Below are positions 34,890-47,929 of a stretch of DNA of 64,000 nucleotides, piece after piece. Below the pieces are notes generated by a model that saw nothing but the letters and a program-made list of their open reading frames with translations, was not told the DNA's origin and did no database searches. Within the stretch, counting starts at the first letter, position 1. Every line of letters begins with the position of its first letter. Source of the DNA: Nectonema munidae (taxonomy: Eukaryota > Nematomorpha > Nectonematoida > Nectonematidae). The translations under genes and the position numbers were made by a program. The stretch spans positions 913,501 to 977,500 of the forward strand of contig JAUIRK010000993.1 in the NCBI GenBank assembly GCA_030549495.1, read 5' to 3'.

Positions 34890-37260
34890 AGGTATGGACA
34901 CCAGGGGCTCTGACAAATCTTTTTTTTTTACTTGATGAAGCTGTAACATCTGAAAAGAAGATCATCACAGTATGCCGATTACCGACGACTAGACAAGTGT
35001 TGATGTCATACTTAGCCTATAAAAAGGACCTCAGAGAAACTGATATGTCTAAACAATGTAAAGTTGTCAGAGAGGCAGCAAATAAAGTTGTGAAAGAAGT
35101 TTTGCGCCACTACCAAAGAGCAGGAATAAAAACTATACAAGATCACAAAATGGCTGAAAAGATTGAATCAATATTTGCAAACTATAAATCAATGATGAAG
35201 CTTAATCAAGACAAAAAAGGTGAACAATGCCCAAAAGTTGTAAAGTTCAAAAAAGAACTAGAAAAAACAATGATTTTTTGGCCGCGGACAATAATGAAGG
35301 AACTAGAAACGAAAAAAGATAGACCAAACATTAGGAAAGAAGAAAGAGAGGCTCTTGAAAGTGACATCAAGTTTTTGCAGAGTATGACATCAGATAGGGC
35401 AGCATCATACACAACTGAAGACAAAGTGTACGAATCAATTATAGCATCCAGAGACAAGAGAATGCTTCCTAATGAGAAGTAAAAACAATTGTACATGGTA
35501 CATCAGCAACTAGACAGATAATGAATTTAGTATGGTGGAGTCAACTGATGATTCAGATGTTAGTGACACAGATGTAGCAATCAATGAGTCCAAATGAAAA
35601 CATCGGCGAATCAACAGAGGCGTTGATGTTCACATACCACCTGATATTCTTAGGAACGATATTGTGCAGTCTACCGCCATTCGAAACAACATTAGCACAA
35701 CTGCCCTTGCAGCTCTTGTTCACTCACTGATAATGGTTTCAATGATGGCAAAACTTCAGGCATTTACCTGCACCACTCACAAGCTTACAGATACCGCATA
35801 GAAGCTGATAAAAACATTAGTGACAAGGTACGCAAAGAATGGGTAGCACCACGTGTAAGTGCGCTTCACTGGGATAGTAAACTTATGAGCTCACTCCCTT
35901 CAAAATACACACATGTGGAAAGACTACATGTTTTACTCTCTGGAGAAAACGGAGTCAAACTGCTAGGAGTCCCTGCTCTGCCAACGAAATCTGCAACTGG
36001 TATGGGAGAACTCATAGCTGATGCAACGTATGATTTGCTTATAAGCTGGGACTGCAAAGATAGTGTTTGTGCTATGGTCTTTGACACCACGGCTTCAAAC
36101 ACAGGCAGGCTGACAGCAGGTTGCATCCGTGTACAACTTAAGCTAGATAGAGGGTTGTTGTGGTTGGCTTGTCGGCACCACGTTGGTGAAATCATACTGA
36201 CTCATGTTTGAGAAGCTCTTAAAATAGAAGCGTTAAAAGGGCCCCACATCAATTTGTTTGTTCGTTTCAGAAAAAAATTTAAATACCTGAACTCGACGCA
36301 ACTTACTTTTCCAGACTTTCCCGAAGCAGTTTCTGTGGTAGCAGAAATCACCTCAATGCTCTCTAGACAAGGCGACACCTGTTATCGGGGAGACTATAAA
36401 GAGATTCTAATTTTAGCACTTGTTTTGTTAACCAAGAATGCTGATGGCTTGAGGATACAAACCCCAGGGTCACTTCACCGTGCTCGATGGATGGCTAAAT
36501 TGTTGTATTCGATGAAAATGTTACTACTTTCTGATCAGATTCTGCAAAAGCTACCAAAAGACGCTGTGTTTACTACAAATCAACTTTCCAAGCTTACAAG
36601 GTTTGTTCGATTTGTTCTACTTTTGTACATTCCTTGGTGGATGAAGTGTCCACTCACAGCAGATGCTCCAATCATTGATCTCCACTTTTTTAAAAAGCTT
36701 CAAACTTATGATGATACTCTTGTAGCAAAAACAGCAAGTAAATTTTCCAAACATCTGTGGTACCTAACTGAGGAACTTATTCCATTAGCTTTGTTTTCCA
36801 ATCAATTAGAGGCTCAAGAAAAGTGCAAAATAGCTGATGCTCTTCTTGCTTTGCAAAGATGACGCTGGCGATATGACTTTCAAGAAGCGAGCTGGTACAG
36901 GGCATGGATAACCAATGTTCCCAAAAAAGATTGAAAAATCAACTTTACTGGAGCATCTCGTGGGAAGTGACAGTTGGGTTTTCTTCAAAACTCTCCACAT
37001 GGACCCTGGTTTTTGCAGCTTTCTCCAGATCTTTGGCCTTTAGATAAAAGATATCAAAATGCCAAATCAACCACTGAGAATCTAAGAGTCGTTAATGATA
37101 GTGCTGAGCGTGGAGTGAAACTCGGGAGTGATTTCCTCAAAACTATCAAAACGTGCTACAGGTGGCAGAGAATAACAGAAAGCGTGTGCCAAATCAACAC
37201 AAACGACATGCTGAACTTGAAAATAAAACCTGGTTTTTGCATCTGTAGTGCAGACTATTA
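34890..37260 (+). pseudogene. Divergent hAT-like transposase, broken
   Basis: Coding runs in order: 34997-35482, a basic charged N-terminal part; about 35520-35880, frames containing HIPPDILRNDIVQSTAIR and RVSALHWDSKLM; 35885-36211 with LLGVPALPTKSATGMGELI, the VFDTTASNTGRLTAGC block and WLACRHHVGEIIL; 36254-36862 with SLHRARWMAKLLYS; and 36974-37261, a tail. The D-containing VFDTT box, the CRHH box and a later RW box follow the order of the hAT RNase-H fold (first Asp, C/DxxH, RW). The family, common among uncharacterised invertebrate proteins, is too divergent for me to place firmly. Several stops and frameshifts separate the runs. Confidence 0.65.
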
Positions 37261-37679
37261 AATATCAATAAATGATTCTTACTTTGTGTTCTAAATTTAT
37301 GCATCAGTCTCATAATTTGCTTGCTAATAATAAACATGTTATTCTTTAAATGTTATTGTTTACTTTATAATTGTATTATTTTGTTATATTATAAAATATT
37401 TGTATTATTTTATTGTTTACATGTTATTGCTTTAATTGTTTTTAAATTTTTAAAATAACTTTTGTGATAAAAATAAATATTTTAATGAAGTAAAAGAAAA
37501 TTTATGCAAAAATAATATAGCATTATGTGATATTCATCACACTGCTACACCTAAATGATGCTCAATTTAGTTATAACTCCGCCAGGTATTAGTAATACAT
37601 GTGTTCTTACTAAGAAAAAAAGGTAAGCTTATTTGAATGGCAAAGGGGCTACAGCCTCACCCTACGCCCCCCCCCTCCA

Positions 37680-39228
37680 TCTTTTTAATAAAAAGGTTGG
37701 ATCTAACGCAATGGTATGTATGTATAAAGTCTCTATGTAGATATGTGTGTGGGTATCTATTTTCCTACTTGCATTTATTTTGTCTTTGTAGAATCATAGT
37801 TTTCGTACATTGTTAAAAATTCAATTAAAGTAGTAAAATATAATCATGCAAAATAGAAGTAGCAATGCAAGGCATACTGAATCTTGCTTCAAAAAAGGTA
37901 GAGAGCAATGAAAAAAAGAAAAGGCACTTGAAGATGGAAAATTATAGCGTAAAGAAAGTTAAAAACCAATAAAATATTTTTTTAAATCAAACTTAAAATA
38001 AAAAAATTAAAAATGTTCATAATTAAGAAACAATTAGTTTGATACACTTGTTTCAGAAGATATTGAAAATTCATTGAGCTTCCTACCCGAAAGAGATGTT
38101 GATTTTAAGGGAGAGGAAGCAACAAGGGGCAAATCATATGTTTAAAACAAGTTGGATAAACTACCCGTGTATTTTTCTATTCGAGTTAATTCTTTTAGAA
38201 AATGTTAACGGCTAACCAGGGATTCTCATCCTTTTTGTTTAAATCGCCTACTAAGATTCTAAAAAATATAAAAATCGCTACTATGAAGTAAAAAAATGTC
38301 GATAAGTATTCTTCATTCCTATAAACCCTTCTTAATAATTGACTACATATTAGATACTGCAAAAAAGGATTTATCACCAATTCTTGTATTTTGAGTTGAA
38401 ACAAATCCTTAATTATGATTTATGATTAGAAAAATGCCTTGATCTTTTTAATATTCTTGGAAATTTTATTCCCTCTTTACTCTATTAAAAATAAACTATT
38501 TTGGCACTTTACATAAAAAACAAAAAAAAATATTTAGACTAATACTTAAAAAAATTACGATCAATATCTGAAAATTTAGACAGGATAAGAGAACCAATCT
38601 TCATATTTGAATTCAGCTTATTAAATAGACTGCAGAGTTGTCAAAACTTTTTTGACGTGGGCCCACTCAGAAATTTTTTTTGACTTAGAGCTACATTTTG
38701 TTTCTTACCAACTACTACTTATTATAAAATTAAACTGCTAACGTAAATTAAGAGAAATTAAATATAGATCAGTGAAATATATGATACATTCAAATGAAAC
38801 ATTAACATTTATCAAATACGTCCAAAAATGTGTTAAGACGGGTATTTTGAGAAACCAATGTAAGGTGAAGTTTGAATCGCAGTAGGTAGATTATTATTCG
38901 GGATCATTGAAAAAAATTCATATCCTTTATTTAGTATAAGGCAAAACGCTTTGTTTATCCAAGACAGTAGAAACTAGAGGATAATAATAAAATTAAATAA
39001 AACCATGACATAAATACCATTATTAATTAAATCAATTTTGTTGATTTAAAAACTTGATTAAAGTTGAAAAAGTTTTTAAAAAACATCTAAAATTAAAAAT
39101 AGAGCAATAACATTTTTATCAAGACAATCGTCACCCCTTTTGGCCAACGCCTCCTTGGTTGACATAGAATTAGTATTTTTTAACGCTATGAAGACTACAA
39201 TTTTGAAGACAAATGGCCTATTTTATTT
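37680..39228. other. No gene seen; one hAT-like end at 38633
   Basis: AT-rich. CAGAGTTGTCAAAACTTTTT with GACGTGGGCCCACTCAG at 38633-38670 is the kind of end seen on Charlie-type hAT elements, but no partner end or duplication was found. No coding frame is supported. Confidence 0.35.
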
Positions 39229-39232
39229 TTAA

Positions 39233-39341
39233 CCGGTTATCGACTTTACAAAAATGTGAATCGTCTGCGTTTATTAATGCTTTTATTACAAATCTTCTGC
39301 TTTATACTAGATATCGTCTGATTAGTCTGGTCGTTAACGGG
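39233..39341. mobile_element. piggyBac-type MITE, copy 3
   Basis: It starts CCGGTTATCGACTTTACAAA, ends GGTCGTTAACGGG, and is flanked by TTAA at 39229-39232 and 39342-39345. It shares CGTCTGCGTTTATTAATGC and TAGATATCGTCTGATTA with copy 2 at 29544. Non-coding, 109 bp. Confidence 0.92.
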
Positions 39342-40074
39342 TTAATGCAATTTAAAGGTGGCGATTTTTATTCCTTCAAGCATCGGTGTGGCAGACTAGT
39401 CTTGAGAGAGTTAATATTTTTCTCATATTAGAACTAAGTGATCCCCTTAATTAGGATTTCCCAACCTAGGAGCAATGACCATCTTAAGGGCGCATTTTAA
39501 ACTCAAGATTCAGTTTCATTCTCAAGTTTTCAGGTGGTAGTATGCCAATAGTAAGAATATGAGCTCATAAATGCATTTCATTTAAAAAAAAATGTGTACA
39601 TCAGAGTAAATTATGCCTATTAGTGATAACAATGTAAAAAGTATGTAATGGAACCAGAGATATAAAAGAGATTGGGAGGCCCTATCTACCATAGATAGTC
39701 CTTTGTGCCAAGGCAGCATTGAAATATCATGTAATTTTCAGTAAACTTTGCTACTTTTTTGAATTCTGTGCTACTAAATATTTAATTTTGCGAAAATGTT
39801 CATTTATAATTTTGACACCACCCTTAAGTTGTTAATATTTTATTCATTTTTAATCATGGTCTTTGACTATGATATAAGTACTGACGATAGTCTTTGTGGA
39901 ATAGTGATCTAAATATAGCTCAATCAGTAATAATTAATCCAGGAGACTTAAAATCAGACGTTAAAAAAAGGTGCTCCATTAGTAGAGTTGAAGCAGATTT
40001 GATTTACCTTTGCTACTTTAGCTTAGATATTTCGCGCAACTCTTTAGAAATATGTGTATATATATAATATCCAA

Positions 40075-40260
40075 GAACTTACTTTTTATGTAAGAATAGT
40101 CAAAATTTAAATTAATGTCAACTATTTGGAATCATAAATCTAACCGGAAGAATCAGTAATTGCTCAGAATTAAGGATTTGTTTAAACGCAAAAAAAACAA
40201 GAACTGGTGAAAAATCGTTTTTTTTGCATAATGGGATATGTAAAAGGTAATTATTTGAAG
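40075..40260 (+). repeat. Dispersed repeat, partner at 18900-19100
   Basis: Shares words in order and direction with 18900-19100 (see that entry). Old and diverged; no coding potential. Confidence 0.5.
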
Positions 40261-40651
40261 GGGTTTATTTAACTTAAATGGAATGAAGAATCTAAATTAA
40301 ACTTTGAAAAAAGGTGAATAATTTTTGGCATTCATTTTACTCCATAACTGACAATTTTAAATGCTTTTATGTAGGTTTGCTGAAAAAACACTTACTCATG
40401 CGAAGGTGTAACAAAAATTCTATATTTTTCCCTATGAGTATTTTCCAGCGATGGATATACTTTCTCAGTTCAAATAAAAATAGTTTTCTTTTTTCAACTG
40501 ATAGATTGCATTAATAACGAGATAGTGTAACCTAGGGGCTAATAACAACAACATATTCACACAACGCATCCATCGTATAAAATAATTAAATTAATATACT
40601 TAATTATTTTCAGGTTTAAAAGTATTTTCATGTTTGAATTTATTAATATAA

Positions 40652-42290
40652 AGGAAGAGTGGAGTATTTTTTCTTGAAAAGGCCAAATTTGCCCCCTTTA
40701 GGTCAAACTATGAGGAAAAGCATTATGCTAAAATTGAAGCTAATTTAAACTCACAAATGGGCAGATATTGCTTCGTGGTAGAAGTGCAGGGTCTAGATCT
40801 AATGTTCCAAGGTTGGATTACCAATCGTAACATAGCTATCACCTGTCCAGTTATGAAAGACCATTCTTATCTTGGATCCAATGAGAAAACTTAATCTATT
40901 TAAATTAGTCCTCACCTTTCACTTGATTACAATGCCTAGGTAATAATATATAGGCCTCAATTGGCAAAACATGCGCTATATCATTTTCAATTTAAATTCC
41001 TCCTTCTTCATTTTAAAAGTAGACCTTTTTCATTTTAAAATGAAATATTTTTCTATTTGTCTGTTTAAGGTTTCTAACTTGTTAACGAGAATAATTGATC
41101 ACACGATATCTACTGCAAAACAGACTTGCATTAAAAATATTTATATAAAATATTTTTTTATTATTAAATAGTTTTCCCTCTGTTTCGGGACTTAAATTAC
41201 TTTTTACTTTAAAATTTTTTTATATTAAACATAAAATATTCACCGTTGTGTAATATTCGTAATAGTCTTACTAACAAAAATGTTTAGCTCAGAAAAAATA
41301 TTATTTAAAACTTAGGCATGAAAGCTGAATTAAATATGAGCAAAAAGTGTCATGTAAAATAATTCGTATAATGGCTTGCAAACATGTGTATTTTTTCTAA
41401 TAAAGTTAGATCATTTCAAACAAAAGTTGCTTGGGTATTTTACAACGGGCAACTTATCTTTAAAGATGCATGCCATATTCAATAAAAATAATGTATACTC
41501 TTACGTGTAAACTAACATTTTCAGATTTATAACGATAAATTTTAAAGATATAAAGGCGCTTCTTTCCAAAATTTACCTCTACCTTTTATCAAATATTTTC
41601 CAAAAAATCGTTCATAAATGACTTCGATATGGTAGATAATTAACCTCACGCTCTTCGAGATGTATTATCTAAAATTAATTCTCTTTAGAGGTGCTTTATC
41701 AACTATTGATTCATTTTAAAAACAGGCTATCAATTAGATTATTTTTAGCTAGTTCGTATCTCATCAGAACAAAATTTAATTTAAAACAACAAATCAAAAA
41801 CTTATATAAAAAAATTACGTCAAAGTCTAGGAGAATAAGGCTTATGGATTATTCAATGCTTGAATCACTGCTGAAAAGGTAAGTGATAGAATTTCTTCTC
41901 GGATGTTGACCCCAGTAATTGATACCCTTAGGCAAAACTGACGAATATACGGTGTTATAAAAATGCAATGGCAGAAAATTTAATGCAGGATTTCGAAGCA
42001 TTCTCCTCTCCTTATGCATTTAGGCGAAAACTAATTGAAGATTTAGTGGTCATAAAAGTTTTAAAGCCTGGCCAGTTCAAATTTGGGGGAAAGGAGGTTA
42101 AAAGATTCTTTGTAGGCTTTTATTTACCGATAAAACAGACCAAAATATTGAGGCTGTACATCAGTTAATTATAGAACTGAATGTAAAACTTCTATAATAT
42201 GTACGGGCTTGGGACTGATATTAATGCGTTTATTAAAGAAGTGTCTTCATTGAAGAAATGAATGATTAAACATTGATACTTAAGAATAAA
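40652..42290 (+). pseudogene. Cluster of coding-like fragments, unknown gene or element
   Basis: Three stretches look coded. At 40652-40894 an 80-codon frame without an early ATG reads KAKFAPFRSNYEEKHYAKIE, then MGRYCFVVEVQGLDLMFQGW. At about 41740-41878 a basic frame ends RRIRLMDYSMLESLLKR and meets the donor-like AG|GTAAGTG. At 41968-42261 a frame starts MAENLMQDFEAFSSPYAF and KVLKPGQFKFGGKEVKRFF, then continues in two other frames (TDQNIEAVHQLIIELNVKLL; YGLGTDINAFIKEV) to a TGA, with AATAAA at 42285-42290. The frame changes in the last part argue for a pseudogene. LMDYSML recalls the IMDYSLL box of phosphatidylinositol phosphate kinases, but nothing else supports that. Whether the three belong together is unknown. 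Confidence 0.3.
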
Positions 42291-42320
42291 ATATTAACAA
42301 CAATAAATTGCCGTTATTTT

Positions 42321-42321
<1 letters not shown>

Positions 42322-42362
<41 letters not shown>
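42322..42362. repeat. (AT)n microsatellite
   Basis: Uninterrupted AT dinucleotides followed by a short GTGTGT. Confidence 0.95.
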
Positions 42363-43066
42363 AATAAGGAGGTGTCAACAAGGTTTACTGTAAATTTGAC
42401 CAAGTAAAGTGAATGTCTTTGACATCACTGCCTCAGAGTCAGGTCAAGAGCGGGCTTGTATTTCACTAGAGCAGAAAATATAGATTCTGGGACTAACCTC
42501 CCAACATATTATCAAAATAGCTTTAGTAGCGGCATTTTATGTCTCCTTGTTAATTTCCTGTAACAGTGACATTCAAATGTTTAATAAGACATTGACATCG
42601 AAATGGGTAGAAATTGAAAGAAAAAATTAGAAAACAGCGGTAAGTGACCCAATTTACTAGAATTTAGCTTTATGGGAGTACCACAAGATCAAGATTCAGT
42701 CACAAAGCAACAAAAGCTTTTTACATATTATTATTAATAGATAAGATAACGCAATGCATAAAAATCTGGATAACTAAGACAGTTCAAACTGATTTAATTA
42801 ATAAACGGAAATAAGACTGATTTCGTTTACTGCTTTTCACTGTAATATAGATAAAATAGTTATTCCTAGACTACATAAGCAATTATATGGAATAAAAACG
42901 ACCCGAGGAAAAAGTTCAAGAAATAATCCTTTCAGCCCAAGCTTTTTAATCTCATATTTTGCATACAATGCTTTCTTGAGGATATGAAAATAATAAGAGT
43001 ATTCTTCTGCAAAATATTTAAAAAATTATTGAGCTTTTTTGCATCAAATTATTATATATACAAATT
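42363..43066. other. No gene seen
   Basis: AT-rich non-coding sequence, no supported features. Confidence 0.35.
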
Positions 43067-43268
43067 TATTCAAATAAAATTTTTGGGAGATAAATTTTTG
43101 ACCACTATGGTCATCCACTGATCTTCATTATCTTTCTTTGTTACAGGTTTTTCTTATATATTTTACTCCAATCACAGGCTGACCACCCTCCTCCTCTAAT
43201 TGATAGTTGAAGATCAGTGGATGACCATATTGGTCGAAATATTATCTCCCAAAAATTTTATTTGAATA
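43067..43268. repeat. Long inverted repeat (hairpin), about 60-bp arms
   Basis: The left arm 43067-43127 (TTATTCAAATAAAATTTTTG ... GGTCATCCACTGATCTTCA) is complementary to 43207-43268 (TGAAGATCAGTGGATGACC ... AAAATTTTATTTGAATA), with a few mismatches. The loop is about 80 bp and is GC-richer (GGCTGACCACCCTCCTCCTC). Likely a palindromic MITE; no target duplication is certain. Confidence 0.85.
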
Positions 43269-44059
43269 GGCATTTTACTTCTGAATTTACATTAATAAAT
43301 AAAATAATGCATTTTACTGAAAAAATTATCAGTTTAGAAAAAAAAATATTAGAAAAGGGAATATTTAAATAATAATCATATAACAATTTCATGAGTTAAA
43401 AAAACTATCTCTTTGTTGTAGTATAATTACTATTTTTTGTATAATTACTAGTGGTAAAAAAATGAAAACATACATTCAAATCTAAGACATATTATATTTG
43501 AGCTAAATATTTGAATATTTGTATATTAAAAATATAGACATTTTCAGATAGATTTTAAAACATTTTCATGATAGCTATTTTGAATTTGGAATTATAAATG
43601 AAAAATTATTAAATTTTATAGCTAAAATTAAAAGACAACTAAATACATTTCTTGAGCTCTGATCCATATATCCAGTATTTAAAAATTCAGAAAAATAAAT
43701 AAAATATACCGGAAATAATTTGTTTTACATTCAAAAATGAAAAAATAGATATGAGATTCTGTCTGCCATTTGATTAATTATAATGAACATGAACAAGAAA
43801 AATTAAAAATAAAAAATGGACAAAATTTGATTTTAGTTATCTTTAATTGTTAAGATAGTCTTACAAGCTGTGTTAATTTCAACTAACTAATTGTTAAGAT
43901 TGTAAAAATACTATTTTTTGTGTTAAATATCCATAATTTTTAAAATGTTTTTTGACGAAGTTAAATTCAATTTTTTTGAAATATTTCACCCTCTGACTGA
44001 CAAACTTTTTAGAAGTTTAAAAATTTTATTTTTATTTTATAAAACTATTACATATATTT

Positions 44060-45744
44060 TTATTGTGAGTTTGTTAATAAAAACTTTAAATTAACTTTTT
44101 CAGTAGATTTACAAAAGGGAAGTAACTCTTGCATAACCTTAATAGCATGCTCTGCACAAATATTTAAACGTTGTGTTTGTATAGGGGAAGGCTTTCTGCA
44201 CCAAAATTTACTTAATGACTTCAAAGCTTTTTTGTGTTTTTTACAAGCTTCTGACAGATTCTTGATATAAGTAGAATTAAAATAATGAGCAGAGAACCAG
44301 ATGTCAACCCATGAACCACTAATGAAATCACACGCTGTTCTAAATGCCTTTTGAAACTCTGGTAGCAGAATGAAAGGAAGTAAAGTATAAATTGCCCTCG
44401 AGTTTCATCTTGCATTAATTAAGGCAGGAAGTATTTGGAATTTCACTTTTGGAAAGCTTCATGATTTTTTGAAAGTTTTATAGCACGATAATAAATGATC
44501 AAGAAAGGCCATGTCATCTCACCACCAATCTTTTTTTCTTTCTTCATTTCTTTTCCTATAAAAACTTGTTAATGCTCCAAAATGATCATTTAGAATATGT
44601 TTCTGTATAGTATCTAGAAATGATGTTGGCATCCAATGAAAATAGGTTTCTATACTTCAACATCTTAAAAATGTTTTTGTAAACTTGTTACTGCAGCAAG
44701 GCATCTTCCAGTATTTAGAGCAGTTGTGTCTGTAACAATCATTTTTATTGATCGCCACAGTTCATACTCATCAAGCACAGTTTTTATTCCATTAAATATC
44801 GTCTCACCTTTTGAGTTCGCAAATTCTATAACGGCAACTCCGATCTTTTTGTTTTTATTTTTCAAAATGCTACTTGATACTCTTTATTCTTTACACTTTT
44901 CTGTAAAGACCAATTTTCGTGTTTTAATTTTTTTTTGAAGTCTGTTTTTATTTTTTCAGCTTCTTTGATCACTGCTTTGTAGATACCACTTTGTGTTGAA
45001 GTAGGCAGTAAAATTCTGCTTTTTGATACTGTTTGACAAACATAGTGAGCTCTTCTTGTGTTTAAATTGATGCTGTCACTAAACGAACTGCAGAATAACT
45101 TCGGTGCTTTTTATAGATTGAAGGTTTGTTAGAGTGTTCACTGCTATTACTCTCTTCCTCACTTTTGTAAGAATTATATAAGTGAGAAATTTCATCACTA
45201 TTAACTTTTTCAACAAAGACATCTTTCACTTCTACTTTTGTTTTAAGTCATTTTAGTTTTCTTGGATGAATTCCTAGTGTATCTTCTTTGTTGCTACAAT
45301 AGCCTACTTTGACTTTTGTTGAAACCTGAAGATCGTAGAAATCTCTGGCTTCTCGCCACAACCATTCTCCTTTTTTATCTTTGACATTAAAAATCTTATA
45401 AAGTCATATTTTTCAGGTTTCCGATTATGTTTTTCAAAGTTTTGTATTACAGCTTCAACTATTCTTTAAACTGTTGATTTACCTTTGCAAATTGGCAAGT
45501 TAAGTCTTCTCCATAAGAGCTTTATTTCGCCTGCTAATTTTGTAAATCTTTCTTTTTTGTTTTTTATATGACAAGTTAAAGTTTTGTATTTGTCTAAAAT
45601 ATGTTGTTCAATAGGAATTCTTTGCATTTGATTTAGACTGCTAATAATATTGTGTTTTCTTCATCTTTTGTATCGTTGTAACTTTAAAAGTTTTGATGAC
45701 CAAATTTTCTTGTTTCTTTTTGAAGGAGTTGAGTTTTTCGACAT
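44060..45744 (-). pseudogene. Divergent hAT-like transposase, second copy, broken
   Basis: Minus-strand frames start at an ATG at 45744 with MSKNSTPSKRNKKIWSSK. They continue through NLSYKKQKRKI-like basic text, then the IVTDTTALNTGRCLAAVTSLQ block (about 44680-44760), related to VFDTTASNTGR in the 34890 element. Then come NDHFGALTSFY, DDMAFLDHLLSCYK, RWNSRAIYTLLPF (the RW box) and CDFISGSWVDIWFSAHYFNS, ending ...LLTNSQ and TAA at 44060-44062. Many of these are in different frames, so it is dead. It is closely related to the copy at 53150-54010. Element ends were not found. Confidence 0.65.
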
Positions 45745-46020
45745 TCCATAGATATGCCAAATTAAAAAAAATTTAATCAGTTAAATTTTCTTAAACAAAA
45801 TTATAAAAAAAGTTATAGAAAAAGTATAATAACTAAATATTTTAAATTAAAAGCATTAAAAATAAATAAAGATCTCAAAAATCAATTTAAAGTTCTCATT
45901 TAACTTTGTATTCAAAAGTATGTGAAGAAATAAAACACTAATCATGATACCCATTTATACACTGGAGGGTGATCTTTTTAAGGATCCGCCAGTGCTTTTA
46001 CCAGTAGTCAGTTATACGAC

Positions 46021-46340
46021 CAGTGCCCGCGCTACCTATATAATTTTGGGACACGTGCCCTCCCTGTATTAATTTTTGCCCCCCCCCCTAAATTTTTTGG
46101 TTTTGCCCCATGCACTTTTTAAAAGAAAAATAAATAAGCAAAAATTGTACACAATAATCTTATATAAATACTGGTGTATGTGTATGTATAAGATTTCTAT
46201 AGGTTTTTATACAGAAGTACTTCATGCTTTTCAGCAAAGTAATATAGGATATAAAGTAATATAGGAAATAAATTTTTTGCAAATGTGTTTCTTTGCCCCA
46301 TTTCAGCCCCCCTTGAAATTTAGCTTTAGCGCGGGCACTG
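46021..46340. mobile_element. hAT-type MITE with exact 8-bp duplication
   Basis: Inverted ends are CAGTGCCCGCGCTA and TAGCGCGGGCACTG (one extra CTT near the right end). The 8-bp direct repeat TATACGAC flanks it at 46013-46020 and 46341-46348. It contains C runs (46080-46089) and GCCCC words near both ends. Non-coding, 320 bp. Confidence 0.92.
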
Positions 46341-46348
46341 TATACGAC

Positions 46349-47929
46349 ATCATCTGAAATACATATACTTATGACACACAGAGGCGTGGCACATGTTTTT
46401 AAATATTGTTTATATATTTTATATTTTAAATATCACAGAAGAAAAGATTTTATGATAATAGTTATATAGAGGAAAGTTCAACTATCTTGTCTGATTCTGT
46501 ATACACATCCTAATCTGTTGTGTGTTTGAAAAGCTTTATAATGGCAAAAATGCTTGTTTTCAACCTTTTCATTACTGGCAAAGGAATTGATTTTGATTTT
46601 TTTTTACCAAAATTAGAGATATCAACAAAAACGGTGTTGATTGAGAGTAGTTTACAGAATTTTAAGAAACTGAGCTGAAGCAAATTCAAAAGGTTTTGCA
46701 GACCTAATTCGTTTGGTTGACGATGAAGATTTATAACTGTTGTGAAATAAAACAATCAGGTTTTAAAGGAACTCTCTAGCACTTTAAGAACATATATGAA
46801 TTTATCTTTTATGTCAATGCAGTTACTTTCAAAAGGAAATTTAATGGTGCTGGTAGTGGAACTACGGGAAGAAGTAATATTTTTGAGTTTCATAAAGATG
46901 AACAAATAAAAGTCGTTTAAGTTGTTAATAATAGCTCTCTATCCACTTTGCAGTGTAACTTTATTTTAAACAGTTTATTTTGACATTTTTTAAATAAATT
47001 ATTGTCAAAAATCTTTAGATATAAACTTAAAAATATGGAAAAAATTTGTAATGCCTCTGTGAGCAAATACTATCAAACAGTCAATATTAAAAAATAAATT
47101 TTATTAATTTGTCTGTTGTATTAACAAATTCAACAAGCATACTTAAAAGAATTAGATTGATTTGAAGCACTGTCGGTGTCAGAATGTAAATGTCGGAATA
47201 ATGAAGGAGAAAAACATTGAAAAAATCCGTTAAAGTGAATATTGTGTGATTCCAACAGAAGATTTGTTCCAGGATTACTGAGACCACAAAATATAAAGAC
47301 ACTAAAACTGTAGGTGTGTGAAAGCAAGATAGTGTACTCGAAGTATACCTATCTTGAAGCCTAAATTCCTCAAAGGCTTGCTAATAAAAAGTTAAAGGTA
47401 GTTTATGTGTTGTCTTCACAGCACTGTGCAAACTTTTAACTGATTGGATAAAAGTCTTAATCAGAATCACTTTTAGGTTATAACAAATCTAGATGTCGCC
47501 AAACGCATTATTCGTTCACATCGATCATAAAAACCTTCAAAAAATTTGACTGCAGCTGTTTTTTAAAATTCATTGAATATAACAGATTTTGAAACAGAGT
47601 GAAAAAGAATTAACATTAAGTGATAAAACACAAACAATCAATATGCAATTGAATACAGCAAAGTATGCATGACAAGAAGTAGAAGAAGAATGAAATTTAT
47701 TGAAAAAAAGAACAATATTTCAAAAATATGCATTATAAAATATATAAAGATCCGGAAGGCCACAAGGCTTACAATTTATTTCACAACAAAAAATTAAAAT
47801 AATATTGTGTGACAATAATTTTTTTTTTACAAAATTTAAAAATAATAACAAAAAAAGATCAAAATTATTAAATAAATAAATCAATTTTTGTAGAAATTAA
47901 AAAGTTTTAAAATAAATTGAGAATTTTGA
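46349..47929. other. No confident gene
   Basis: Frames on both strands are short and broken. Because the sequence immediately after it (47930-48222) reads as a piggyBac C-terminus, this stretch may be the decayed rest of that element, but I cannot point to a conserved motif in it. Confidence 0.3.

Noticed and set aside
41840-41870. LMDYSML as a phosphatidylinositol phosphate kinase motif
   Set aside because: The surrounding text lacks the other kinase motifs, so a seven-residue match is not enough.
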